DNA of 34,377 nucleotides, taken from contig JARKSS010000341.1 in assembly GCA_029974175.1 (NCBI GenBank), positions 1 through 34,377 of the forward strand, read 5' to 3'. The position numbers and the translations under genes were made by a program. Under the pieces are notes generated by a model. It was given only the letters and a program-made list of their open reading frames with translations, ran no database searches and was not told where the DNA came from. This DNA comes from Vicinamibacterales bacterium. Its GTDB lineage: Bacteria; Acidobacteriota; Vicinamibacteria; Vicinamibacterales; Fen-181. Of this stretch, positions 19,072 through 27,483 are shown piece after piece (within the stretch, counting starts at the first letter, position 1; the number at the start of each line of letters is the position of its first letter).

Positions 19072-20469
19072 TCACCGGCCCGCAGCCGCCGCTCGACGGC
19101 CTCCCCACCGCTCCGCGTACTCCCGGAAGATCTCCGCTTCGGCGATGACGGTCTTCCTGAACTCGTCGAGCAGGACGCGCTCGTTCGGCGCGTGGATGTT
19201 GCTGAAGCCGTCGGTCGCCCCGAGCAGGAGGATCTCGGCCTGCGGGACGGCTTCGTGCAGCGCGTTGACGAGCGGGATCGAACCGCCGGTGGCGACGCTG
19301 ACCGTCTCACCGCCCCAGGCCGACGAGAGGGCCGCACGCGCCGCGTCGTATGCCGGACCGGAGGTGCTGGCGGCAAAGCCGTTGCCGATGGCGCCGGGCG
19401 TCACGTCGAGCGCGATCCCGAAGGGACGCAGTCCGCGGAGATGCCGGACGAGTGCATTCTGCGCCTCAGCCGCGTTCTGCTCGGGATGAACGCGCAGGTT
19501 GATCCTGGCGCGCGCCTGCGGCACCACGGCGTTGACCGCCTTGTCGACCGGCAGCGCATCGAGGCCCGTCACGGTAATCGCCGGTCCCGACCAGAGCCGC
19601 TCGCCCAGGGTGCCGGTGCCGAACAGCGGAAGGCCGGGCATGATCTCTGCGAGCGCGCGGAACTCCCGCTCGTCGTACGACGCGCCGGTCCACGCGTCGC
19701 GGCGCAGGCCCTCGACCGTAACGTCGCCCTTCACGTCGTGCAGGGTCGCGAGACCGTGCAGGAGCGCAATCAGCGCATCCGGCGCCGCGCCGCCGTATTG
19801 CCCGCTGTGCTTCGGGCCGGCGAGCGTCCGGACCTCGACCGTCACGACCGCGGTGCCCCGAAGGGCAACGGTCAGCGTGGGCACCCCGGGCCTGACGCTG
19901 CCCATGTCGGCGATCACCATCGCGTCGCAGCGGAACCGGTCGGCGTCGAGGGGCGGATACGTGTTGAAGGCGCTGCCCACCTCCTCCTGGCCCTCGATCA
20001 CGACCTTGATTCCAACCGGCGGCTTCCCGCCGTGCGCGCGCAACGCGCCCACGTGCGCGAGGACGTTCGCCTTCGAGTCGGAGGTGCCGCGGCCGAACAG
20101 CGCCCCGTCGCGCTCGGTGGGCTCGAATGGCGGCGACAGCCACTTCGACTCGTCCCCGGGCGGCACGACGTCGTAGTGCCCGTAGAGCAGGACGGTCGGC
20201 GCGCCGGGGGGCGCCGGTATCTCCCCGGTGACGATCGGATACGTGTTCGGCAGATCCAGCTGCGACACGTTCACCCCGGCATCGCGCAAGAGCTCGGAGA
20301 CCACCAGATGCGCCTCGTGCATCGGCTCGGGTGGAAACCCCGCCTCGGAAATCGAAGGAATGCGTGAGAGCCGGACGAGTTCCGCCGTCAGCTGCGGCAT
20401 CAGCGAATCGACGGCCGCGGCCATCGGCTCGCGCGACGCGCCGGATCGTTCGTCTGTCATACGGGCCAT
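19072..20469 (-). CDS. M20 family metallopeptidase (dipeptidase-like)
   Basis: TVLLYGHYDVVPPGDESKWLSPPFEPTERDGALFGRGTSDSKANVLAHV, IEGQEEVGS; M20 zinc-ligand motifs. Confidence 0.92.
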   Translation of the reverse strand: MARMTDERSGASREPMAAAVDSLMPQLTAELVRLSRIPSISEAGFPPEPMHEAHLVVSELLRDAGVNVSQLDLPNTYPIVTGEIPAPPGAPTVLLYGHYDVVPPGDESKWLSPPFEPTERDGALFGRGTSDSKANVLAHVGALRAHGGKPPVGIKVVIEGQEEVGSAFNTYPPLDADRFRCDAMVIADMGSVRPGVPTLTVALRGTAVVTVEVRTLAGPKHSGQYGGAAPDALIALLHGLATLHDVKGDVTVEGLRRDAWTGASYDEREFRALAEIMPGLPLFGTGTLGERLWSGPAITVTGLDALPVDKAVNAVVPQARARINLRVHPEQNAAEAQNALVRHLRGLRPFGIALDVTPGAIGNGFAASTSGPAYDAARAALSSAWGGETVSVATGGSIPLVNALHEAVPQAEILLLGATDGFSNIHAPNERVLLDEFRKTVIAEAEIFREYAERWGGRRAAAAGR

Positions 20470-20760
20470 AGGGAACCTCCTGGGGCTGCGTCCTGGCAGG
20501 AGCCAACTCCGTGCCACGCCAGCGTCCGCGCTTGCCCGGCTGGGACGGCCTGACGAGTCGCGGCACCCGCCGCATGTCGCGAGCCCCCCACGTAATGGCG
20601 CCGATTGCCCGTCCGCATCCAGCCGTCGCCCGGCTTTCACGTTCGCGCGCGGGCCTGCACGCACGCATGCCAACGTGCGGGATCTTGCAGAACGGAACGG
20701 CCGCGAGCCGACTTCCTCCAGCTCGAGGCCGCCGCGCCCGGACCCGATCAGGAGCGTTCC

Positions 20761-21789
20761 ATGCCTGTGCCCGCGCGAGACACCAACCGTCCGGCGGCCG
20801 CCGCGCCGTTCGTTTCCACCGGCCGCCTGCCTCCACCCGAGCGGGTCCGCAGCTGGGTTCTCGAGGCACACGAGAAGTACCGCCTGAACGGCGAAGGGCA
20901 GGTGTCGCAGGTCTACCCGGCGCTGGCGCGCGTGCGCCCCGACCTCTTCGGGGTGTGCGTCGTCGCGGCCAGCGGCGGCGTCTACGCCGCCGGCGATGCC
21001 GGGCACGAGTTCGCGATCATGAGCGTGTCCAAGCCCTTCGTGCTCGCCCTGGTCTGCGAGGCTCTCGGCCCCGGCGAGGTGCGCGAGAAGGTAGGTGCGA
21101 ACGCCACGGGTCTGCCGTTCAACTCGCTCGCGGCCGTCGAAGAGAGCCCCGACGGCAGGACGAACCCGATGGTGAACGCCGGGGCCATCGCGACCACGAG
21201 CCTGGTCCCCGGCGCGACGCCGGAGGCACGGTGGGAGTTTATCCACGAAGGGCTGTCCCGCTTCGCCGGCCGAGTGCTGACGCTCGGAGAGGAGGTGTAC
21301 GCCTCGGCCTCGACGACGAACCAGAGGAACCAGGCCCTGGCCCTCTTGCTTCAGAGCCGGGATCGGATCTACTCGCCTCCCTCAGAGGCGACAGACCTCT
21401 ACACGCGTCAGTGCTCGCTGAACGTGACCGCGAAGGACCTCGCGGTCATGGGGGCGACCCTGGCCGACGGCGGCGTGAACCCGCTGACCGGGCAGACGGT
21501 CGTCGGCACGGCGACCTGTCACTACACCCTGGCCGCCATGAGCACCGCCGGGCTCTACGAAACCTCCGGCGAGTGGCTCTACGACATCGGGCTGCCTGGC
21601 AAGAGCGGCATCGGCGGCGGCATCGTGGCCGTCTCTCCGGGCAAGGGTGGGCTGGGAACCTTCGCGCCGCCGCTCGATGGGGCGGGCAACAGCGTGAAGG
21701 GGCAGCTCGTGGCCAGGTTTCTATCGCATCAGCTCGGCCTGGACCTCTTCGCGTCGCGGCCCGCCGATTCATCCGACCCGCGGGCGTGA
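20761..21789 (+). CDS. glsA: Glutaminase
   Basis: GQVSQVYPALARVRPDLFGV, FAIMSVSKPFVLALV, GLPFNSLAAVE, NPMVNAGAIATTSLV, GLPGKSGIGGGIVAVSPGKGGLGTFAPPLDGAGNSVKG. Confidence 0.95.
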   Translation: MPVPARDTNRPAAAAPFVSTGRLPPPERVRSWVLEAHEKYRLNGEGQVSQVYPALARVRPDLFGVCVVAASGGVYAAGDAGHEFAIMSVSKPFVLALVCEALGPGEVREKVGANATGLPFNSLAAVEESPDGRTNPMVNAGAIATTSLVPGATPEARWEFIHEGLSRFAGRVLTLGEEVYASASTTNQRNQALALLLQSRDRIYSPPSEATDLYTRQCSLNVTAKDLAVMGATLADGGVNPLTGQTVVGTATCHYTLAAMSTAGLYETSGEWLYDIGLPGKSGIGGGIVAVSPGKGGLGTFAPPLDGAGNSVKGQLVARFLSHQLGLDLFASRPADSSDPRA

Positions 21790-22020
21790 GCCGGGCAACG
21801 CCTCGGGGGGCTCGACACGACCTGCCGCCCTGGGGCCGGGGCCGGCCGGATGATCCCCACTCCGTTGCCGCGAGATGTCGCGGGAAAGCCGCACGCCAGC
21901 GTGAGTCCCGCCTGATTCGAGTGGTCGCGTTCAGCACGGCACAACCGTGGCAACGCTCATGCAGTCCGGGTCAGCGGCACAACACGCCGTCGTAGGCGGC
22001 GATCAAGTGGGAGCCGGCTG

Positions 22021-23097
22021 TTGGCGGATGCGAACTACTGGGGCGCTTTCCTCTCGGCGCTGCTGCCGACGCTGCTCATCGCGTGGCTGGCAGCCTGGCT
22101 CGCCAGGCGCCTGGCTCGGAACGCCACGCTCGCCGTTGTTGGTGACAGGCTCCGGGCTGACAGCCCGGTGATCCGCGGACCGCTGCGGCTGGTTGCCGCT
22201 GCGGCGTTCGTGCTGGTCGTGGCGTTGCTCCTCTTCCCCGCGATGGAGCTGGCCGGCTTTCGCCCGACCGTCGGGCGCAAGGCGCGCGAGATGGCGGTCT
22301 GGCTCTTCGGCGGCGGGTTGCGGGTGGGCATGATCGCCCTGATTGCGTACAGTCTGCGCCGCGCCACCCTTCTGTACGTGCAGCGCTTCGAAGACGAGCT
22401 CACCGCGGGCGCCACCATCGGCGAACTCGAACGGAACAGGCGCGCCCGCACGCTCGGATCGATGGTCAACAAGGCCATCACCGGCCTCATCGTCGGGGTC
22501 GCCGGGGTCCTGATCCTGGACGAAGTCGGCGTCGACGTCGCCCCGATCCTGACCGGGGCGGGGATCGCCGGCATCGCCATCGGCTTCGGGGCGCAGACGC
22601 TCGTCCGCGACGTCCTCAGCGGGTTCTTTCTCATCCTGGAAGACCAGGTGCGCGTGGGCGACGTCGCCGAGATCAACGGGACGACCGGCCTCGTCGAACA
22701 ACTCAACGTGCGGACGATCGTGCTGCGCGACGACAGGGGCACCGTCCACGTGGTCCCCAACGGCGCCATCGTCACGCTGGCCAATCACAGCAAGGACTTC
22801 TCCCGTTACGTCATCGACGTGGATCTCCCCTACGCAGAGGATCCGGATCGCGTGGCCGAGATCGCGCGCGATGTCGATCGGGAAATGCGCAGCGATCCGA
22901 AGTTCAAGATCCTCATCCTCGAACCTATCGAGATCGTGGGCGTTGTCGCGTACAGCCAGTGGTCGATGCAGTGGAGGATTCGAATGAAGACGGTCGCCCA
23001 GCGGCAGTGGGTGGTGGGGCGGGAGTTCCGCAAGCGCCTCAGGAAGGCGTTGAACCTCCACGGGATCGAGGTGCCGTATCCCGTGTTCCGCCCCTGA
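22021..23097 (+). CDS. Mechanosensitive ion channel, MscS family
   Basis: Multiple TMs then ILTGAGIAGIAIGFGAQTLVRDVLSGFFLILEDQVRVGDVAEINGTTGLVEQLNVRTIVLRDDRGTVHVVPNGAI. TTG start. Confidence 0.9.
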   Translation: MADANYWGAFLSALLPTLLIAWLAAWLARRLARNATLAVVGDRLRADSPVIRGPLRLVAAAAFVLVVALLLFPAMELAGFRPTVGRKAREMAVWLFGGGLRVGMIALIAYSLRRATLLYVQRFEDELTAGATIGELERNRRARTLGSMVNKAITGLIVGVAGVLILDEVGVDVAPILTGAGIAGIAIGFGAQTLVRDVLSGFFLILEDQVRVGDVAEINGTTGLVEQLNVRTIVLRDDRGTVHVVPNGAIVTLANHSKDFSRYVIDVDLPYAEDPDRVAEIARDVDREMRSDPKFKILILEPIEIVGVVAYSQWSMQWRIRMKTVAQRQWVVGREFRKRLRKALNLHGIEVPYPVFRP

Positions 23098-23208
23098 CGC
23101 GCGGCGCGCCGCCGCAAGGCTGCGTGGCTTCCGGCTTGCACCAGGCGCCCGCAGCCCGTCGTTAACCCCGGTGCCCGCATCGGGCACGCACACTGGCCGG
23201 AGGCTCCG

Positions 23209-24093
23209 ATGCCCAGAGAGCTGGCGGAAAAACTGAAGGACTCGATCGTATCGACCGTACGGGGGACCGGAGAGATCGTCAACGCCGTCACCGAGACCGT
23301 GAGCGACACCCTCGTGACGGCGCTGCAAGGGACCGGATCGGTCGGCAAGGCGCTGACTGGCGCCGTCGCCGACGTGGCCAGCGGCGCGATCGAAGGAACG
23401 TCGCAGGTCGGCGGCGACCTCGGCAAGGCCGCCAAGGGCGCCGTCATCGGCGTTCTGCAGGGGACCAAGCGGGTCGGCGCCGAGGCCGTTGACACGATCG
23501 GCTCTACGGTGCAGACGCTGGTGAAGACGACCGTGGAGGTGGGCGGCGACGCCGGTTCTGCCGCCCGGCAAGCGATGGAAGGCACCATCGAGGGCGCTCG
23601 CAGCATCAAGCTGGCGGGGGTCGAGGCGGTCACGGCGGCGGCCGCGGGCGCCGTCCAGGGCGTCGGACGCGTGGGCGTCTCGGCCACGACGACGACGGCC
23701 GACGTGGCCCGGGAACTGATCAGCGGCGCGGCGAACGTGGGCGGCGACCTGGGCTCGGCGGCCAAGGGCACGATGCTCGGCGTCCTTCGCGGAACGAAGG
23801 AATTGACGGCACAGGCGACCGACACGGTCGGCGCCACGGCAGGCAGTCTCGTCAGGGCCACGGCCGGGGTCGGCGGCGATATCGCCGCGACTGCCAGGGC
23901 TGCGGTCGACGGTACCATCCAGGGTGCAAGGGAAGTCGGTGTCGATGCGGCTGGTGCAGCGTCGGCCGCCGCGACCGGCGCGCTCGCGGCCGCCGGCGAC
24001 ATCAGCACCGCCGCCGTCGAGCAGGTGGAACGGGCCGCGACCGGTGTGATCTCCGGCGTGAAAGTGGTGGTCACCTCGCCGTTCCGAGGGTAG
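23209..24093 (+). CDS. 11/22-residue tandem repeat amphipathic protein (LEA/synuclein-like architecture), function unknown
   Basis: VGGD blocks start at residues 67, 111, 177 and 221 (all 1 mod 11). The whole 294-aa sequence divides into gapless 11-mers. RBS-like CCGGAGG before the ATG. Confidence 0.85.
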   Translation: MPRELAEKLKDSIVSTVRGTGEIVNAVTETVSDTLVTALQGTGSVGKALTGAVADVASGAIEGTSQVGGDLGKAAKGAVIGVLQGTKRVGAEAVDTIGSTVQTLVKTTVEVGGDAGSAARQAMEGTIEGARSIKLAGVEAVTAAAAGAVQGVGRVGVSATTTTADVARELISGAANVGGDLGSAAKGTMLGVLRGTKELTAQATDTVGATAGSLVRATAGVGGDIAATARAAVDGTIQGAREVGVDAAGAASAAATGALAAAGDISTAAVEQVERAATGVISGVKVVVTSPFRG

Positions 24094-24111
24094 GAACGGC
24101 GGCGCCGGCGC

Positions 24112-24555
24112 CTACGCGGGCGAGGGCGGCCGCGTGCGGGTGCCGGAGGCGGGCTTCCTGCGGCGACGCGGCTTCATGCGCCGGCGGCGGACGCTGCTCC
24201 GGACGGCCCCCTCCGTCGCCTGCAGGGCGGCGTCGATCGCGGCGCCCAGCGAGCGGTGTCGCCGCTCGACCACAACGCTTGGGAGCCCGCTGAGGACCAC
24301 CTTCACGCGGCACACCTGGTCGACCCCGCCGCGCGGCCCGTTCGCATCGGTCACGCGGACGCTCACGCGCTCGATCGACGTCGCAAACTTCCCCAACTTC
24401 GCGCCCAGCTTGAGACGGATGAGCTTTCGGTCGTCCTTGTCGAGTTCCACTCCGATCACACGCACGTGCGCGGGTGTCCGCGACGCGTCCGTGCGGCCGC
24501 TCGCTCGCTTCACACGTTTCGGAATGAACCGGGGCATTGCGGGCTGAGTCGCCAT
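24112..24555 (-). CDS. HPF/RaiA-family ribosome hibernation factor-like protein with Arg/Lys-rich tail
   Basis: VRVIGVELDKDDRKLIRLKLGAKLGKFATSIERVSVRVTDANGPRGGVDQVCRVKVVLSGLPSVVVERRHRSLGAAIDAALQ. RBS AAGGAG overlaps the end of the preceding gene. Confidence 0.8.
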   Translation of the reverse strand: MATQPAMPRFIPKRVKRASGRTDASRTPAHVRVIGVELDKDDRKLIRLKLGAKLGKFATSIERVSVRVTDANGPRGGVDQVCRVKVVLSGLPSVVVERRHRSLGAAIDAALQATEGAVRSSVRRRRMKPRRRRKPASGTRTRPPSPA

Positions 24556-24559
24556 CCTG

Positions 24560-24796
24560 CTACTCCTTCGAGTCGCGGCCCGCCTGTCGCCGCCGGCCGG
24601 CTGACGACGTGTGGGCCCTGGAACGGTGGGCATGCGAGGCGCGCAGCACCCGCGCCTTCGCGCTGGGGCTTGCCGCCTTTCGTGCCCTTCGCTTTCCGGC
24701 TGCCTGCGGGCCCTTCCCGCCCGCTGCGCCAGTGCTGCCGGATGCGGTGCGCCGTTTCGCCGCCTTCCTCTGGACCGGTCGCTTGTCATTCTTCAT
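24560..24796 (-). CDS. Small Lys/Arg/Ala-rich basic protein, unknown function
   Basis: MKNDKRPVQRKAAKRRTASGSTGAAGGKGPQAAGKRRARKAAS...GRDSKE. Its last codons and stop (GACTCGAAGGAGTAG) contain the HPF Shine-Dalgarno. Confidence 0.5.
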   Translation of the reverse strand: MKNDKRPVQRKAAKRRTASGSTGAAGGKGPQAAGKRRARKAASPSAKARVLRASHAHRSRAHTSSAGRRRQAGRDSKE

Positions 24797-24880
24797 CGGA
24801 CTTGTCCTACCCGCGACATATCGCGAAGGCCGCCACGAGGTGGCGCCTGATGTACGCCGGCCTCTTCCTGCCGCCCCCAT

Positions 24881-26263
24881 TCAGCCGGCGCGCGGGGGCG
24901 AGCCGGCCGGCAACCCTGCCCCGGCGGTGGCCCGCCGCATGCCCCACATGGTGAGCGCGACGGTCGCCGTCGCGGTGACGATGGTGAAGAGCGGCAGGCC
25001 CCACGACGCGATGAGCGGGACCGACAGCGCGGTGATGAACCCGCCGCCGAGCACGGGGCGGGTGATCAACTGCCGGTAGCTGTAGGCTCTTACCACGTCG
25101 GTCCTGCGGTCCGGGTCGGCCATGTCGACCATCACGAAGCCCGTCGCCACGTTGCCCTGCGACTCGCCGAACTCGGCCAGCCCGTGCTCGAACCAGTTGC
25201 GCTGGAAGATCCGCGGCGAGATCACCAGCGTGACGAAGACGCTCCACGCCACCGACGCCACGGCCAGCACGATCAACGGCCCGAGCTGGGAGCCGAGCGC
25301 CGCGAGCGACAGCGTGCCGATGGCGCAGATCACGATGCCGTCCACGGCAAGCCCCCCGAGCCCCTCGACCGCGAGGCGGTTGACCGCCCACTCGAAGTTG
25401 AACCTCACCGCGCAGACCTGAACGATCGCGCCGCCCAGGATGGTGAAGGGGAAGAGCGGAAACTTGTCGAAGAAGCTCGAGCCGAGCAGGGAGAATGTCA
25501 CGCGGAAGAGCTCGAGCAGGACGTAGCCGACGGCAATCGACACGCCGATGAACACGGCCGCCGCCGTGACCTGGGTCATGCCGCGCCACTCGTCAATGGG
25601 GACGTCGTCGGGGCCGGGCAGGTGGTAGTCGATGTCGTAGTCTTCCTCGGGAGAGGTCGGCTGCTGACGGGCGACCGGGATTCGCGGCGAGGTGATCGCG
25701 TAGTTGACGAGCGCCGTCCCGATCACGATCCCGGTGACCATGCCGATGGTCGCCAGTCCCAGTCCCAGCTCGAGCAGTTCCTCCGCGCCGTATTGGACGA
25801 GGACCGGGGTCAGGCCGGCGAGCGTGCCATGACCGCCGGCAAACGACATCTCGATGATCGAGCCCGCCTTGCTGTTGAGGCCGAAGAGCGGCCCGAGCAC
25901 CAGCAGCACCAGGATGCTCCCGACCGCGAACTGACCCGCCGACATGATGGAGGCCAGGACCACGTGGCTGCGCGAGATCGTCCACACGGTCTTGAGAGGC
26001 GGCAGGTGCTCGCCGAGCAGGAGCGCGGCGCACATCACGTTGATCAGCAGCCCCGGCAGGGCCTTCCACACCGCGAGTGTCTCGGCCGAGAACGCACCCT
26101 GGCCGCCGGTGACGCGGCCCACCCCGTCCGGCCCGAGCGCGAGAACGAGGAAGCCGCCGATGACGGCCGTCGGAATGAACCGTGCGCGCAACGGGCGTGA
26201 CCAGCGCCGGATGAGCGCCGCGAACGCGAACATGAGCGCGAGGATCACCAAGGCCGGAGCCAT
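24881..26263 (-). CDS. gltS: Sodium/glutamate symporter, GltS family
   Basis: RARFIPTAVIGGFLVLALGP, SIIEMSFAGGHGTLAGLTPVL, many TMs; second half EWRGMTQVTAAAVFIGVSIAVGYVLLE. Start MAPALVILALMF at 26263. Confidence 0.88.
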   Translation of the reverse strand: MAPALVILALMFAFAALIRRWSRPLRARFIPTAVIGGFLVLALGPDGVGRVTGGQGAFSAETLAVWKALPGLLINVMCAALLLGEHLPPLKTVWTISRSHVVLASIMSAGQFAVGSILVLLVLGPLFGLNSKAGSIIEMSFAGGHGTLAGLTPVLVQYGAEELLELGLGLATIGMVTGIVIGTALVNYAITSPRIPVARQQPTSPEEDYDIDYHLPGPDDVPIDEWRGMTQVTAAAVFIGVSIAVGYVLLELFRVTFSLLGSSFFDKFPLFPFTILGGAIVQVCAVRFNFEWAVNRLAVEGLGGLAVDGIVICAIGTLSLAALGSQLGPLIVLAVASVAWSVFVTLVISPRIFQRNWFEHGLAEFGESQGNVATGFVMVDMADPDRRTDVVRAYSYRQLITRPVLGGGFITALSVPLIASWGLPLFTIVTATATVALTMWGMRRATAGAGLPAGSPPRAG

Positions 26264-26440
26264 GGCTTCCGCGGTGAACGGCACGGGGCAGCTCCATGCG
26301 GAAGGGCGCAACCAACGGTCGTGATACCGCGTGATACCGGCGTCGCGGATGCGACCTGCACGGACCAGGCCAGAGGGGCTCGCCTGCCGCGAGGCGATCG
26401 GCACGCGGCTGGCATCTCGGGTTCACGGGAAAGGCCCGGC

Positions 26441-27358
26441 TTGCAGCCGCCTACGCTACGGTCACGAACCACGCCGAACTCGTTCGCCGGCCTGCTGCGG
26501 GCAGCCTGGCAGGAGTACGAGCGCGACCACGCGCGGTACTTCGCCAGCGCGATGGTCTACCATGCGCTGGTCTCCCTCCTGCCGCTGCTGCTGCTCGTCC
26601 TGGCGGCCCTCGGGTTGTTCCTGCGCTTCTCGACCTTGGCAGCGGGCGTCGAAGAGCAGGTCCTCCAAGCCGTCGAAAGCAGCGTCGGAGGGTACCTCCG
26701 GACGACGATCGAGCGGCTCTTCGCCCAGTTGCAGCACGAGTCGGTCGTTGCTACCCTCGTCAGCCTGGGCGGCCTGATGCTCACCGCCTCGGCGCTGTTC
26801 CGCCACCTGCGCCTGAGCTTTCGCGCGATCTGGAGGCAGGCACCGCCACTGGTGGCGGGACCCATCCGTGTCGTCGTGCGCGCAACGGTCCTCGAGTACG
26901 CGGTCGCCTACCTGATGGTCCTGGCGGGAGGCCTGTTGCTGGTCGCGACTCTCGTCCTGCTCTCCGTGACGCAGTGGCTGGGCGACCTGCTGATCCGGGT
27001 GCCGCTCCTCAGCCGCACGCCGGCCTGGATGCTCGCCCTTCCGGGCTCCGTCATCGTGGTCGGGATCACGTTCCTGCTGCTCTTCAAGTTCCTCCCGCCG
27101 GTCAGGCTCCGGTGGCGCCACGTCTGGCTTCCGGCCGCGTTGTGTACCGCCGCCTGGATTGCGGGGGCCGAGCTGATGGTGTTCGTCGGCGCCGTCTTCG
27201 GGCAGAGCCCCACCGCCTCGGGAGCCTTCGGGGGGTTACTCGCCGCGATCCTGTGGATCAACGCGGTGAGCCAGCTGCTCTTCCTCGGCGCCGAGATGTG
27301 CAAGGTCATCGCCTGGCGGGACGAAGCCTGGAACTGGCCGCTGAAGAACGCCGACTGA
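26441..27358 (+). CDS. YihY/UPF0761 (BrkB-like) family membrane protein; start uncertain
   Basis: FASAMVYHALVSLLPLLLLVLAALGLFL, FKFLPPVRLRWRHVWLPAALCTAAWIAG, GAFGGLLAAILWINAVSQLLFLGAEMCKVIA. ORF open from 26321; in-frame TTG at 26441 just before the conserved region. Confidence 0.85.
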   Translation: MQPPTLRSRTTPNSFAGLLRAAWQEYERDHARYFASAMVYHALVSLLPLLLLVLAALGLFLRFSTLAAGVEEQVLQAVESSVGGYLRTTIERLFAQLQHESVVATLVSLGGLMLTASALFRHLRLSFRAIWRQAPPLVAGPIRVVVRATVLEYAVAYLMVLAGGLLLVATLVLLSVTQWLGDLLIRVPLLSRTPAWMLALPGSVIVVGITFLLLFKFLPPVRLRWRHVWLPAALCTAAWIAGAELMVFVGAVFGQSPTASGAFGGLLAAILWINAVSQLLFLGAEMCKVIAWRDEAWNWPLKNAD

Positions 27359-27369
27359 CGGCACTTCCG

Positions 27370-27469
27370 GCACCACCAGCACTGCACCTTCAGCACCTCC
27401 TGCACCGTCGGCACCTCCTGCACGATCATTCGAAAGAGATCTCTGCGTCCTCGGCGTCTCCGCGGTGAA
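27370..27469. repeat. Intergenic composite repeat copy B (GCACCTCCT 9-mers + GCACGATCATTCGAA + CTCTGCGTC...GCGGTGAAA)
   Basis: TTCAGCACC TCCTGCACC GTCGGCACC TCCTGCACG run, palindrome AGAGATCTCT (27435-27444), then CTCTGCGTCCTCGGCGTCTCCGCGGTGAAA; shared with copies at 30829-30954 and, in part, 16622-16650. Confidence 0.7.
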
Positions 27470-27483
27470 ATGTCCGCAGGACA

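Noticed and set aside
23171-23187. GTGCCCG-cat-CGGGCAC hairpin before the repeat-protein gene
   Set aside because: No T-run and only 7 bp; might be a weak MscS terminator but not supportable as a separate feature.
25184-26200. 338-aa plus-strand ORF opposite gltS
   Set aside because: Shadow frame, His/Asp/Arg-rich with no domain; gltS on the other strand is clearly the coding frame.
27370-27434. GCACCTCCT 9-mer run as a possible CRISPR or coding repeat
   Set aside because: Repeat unit is only 9 bp with no spacers; translated minus-strand product (VQEVPTVQEVLKVQ) also appears in unrelated context at 30837, so it is a DNA-level repeat.
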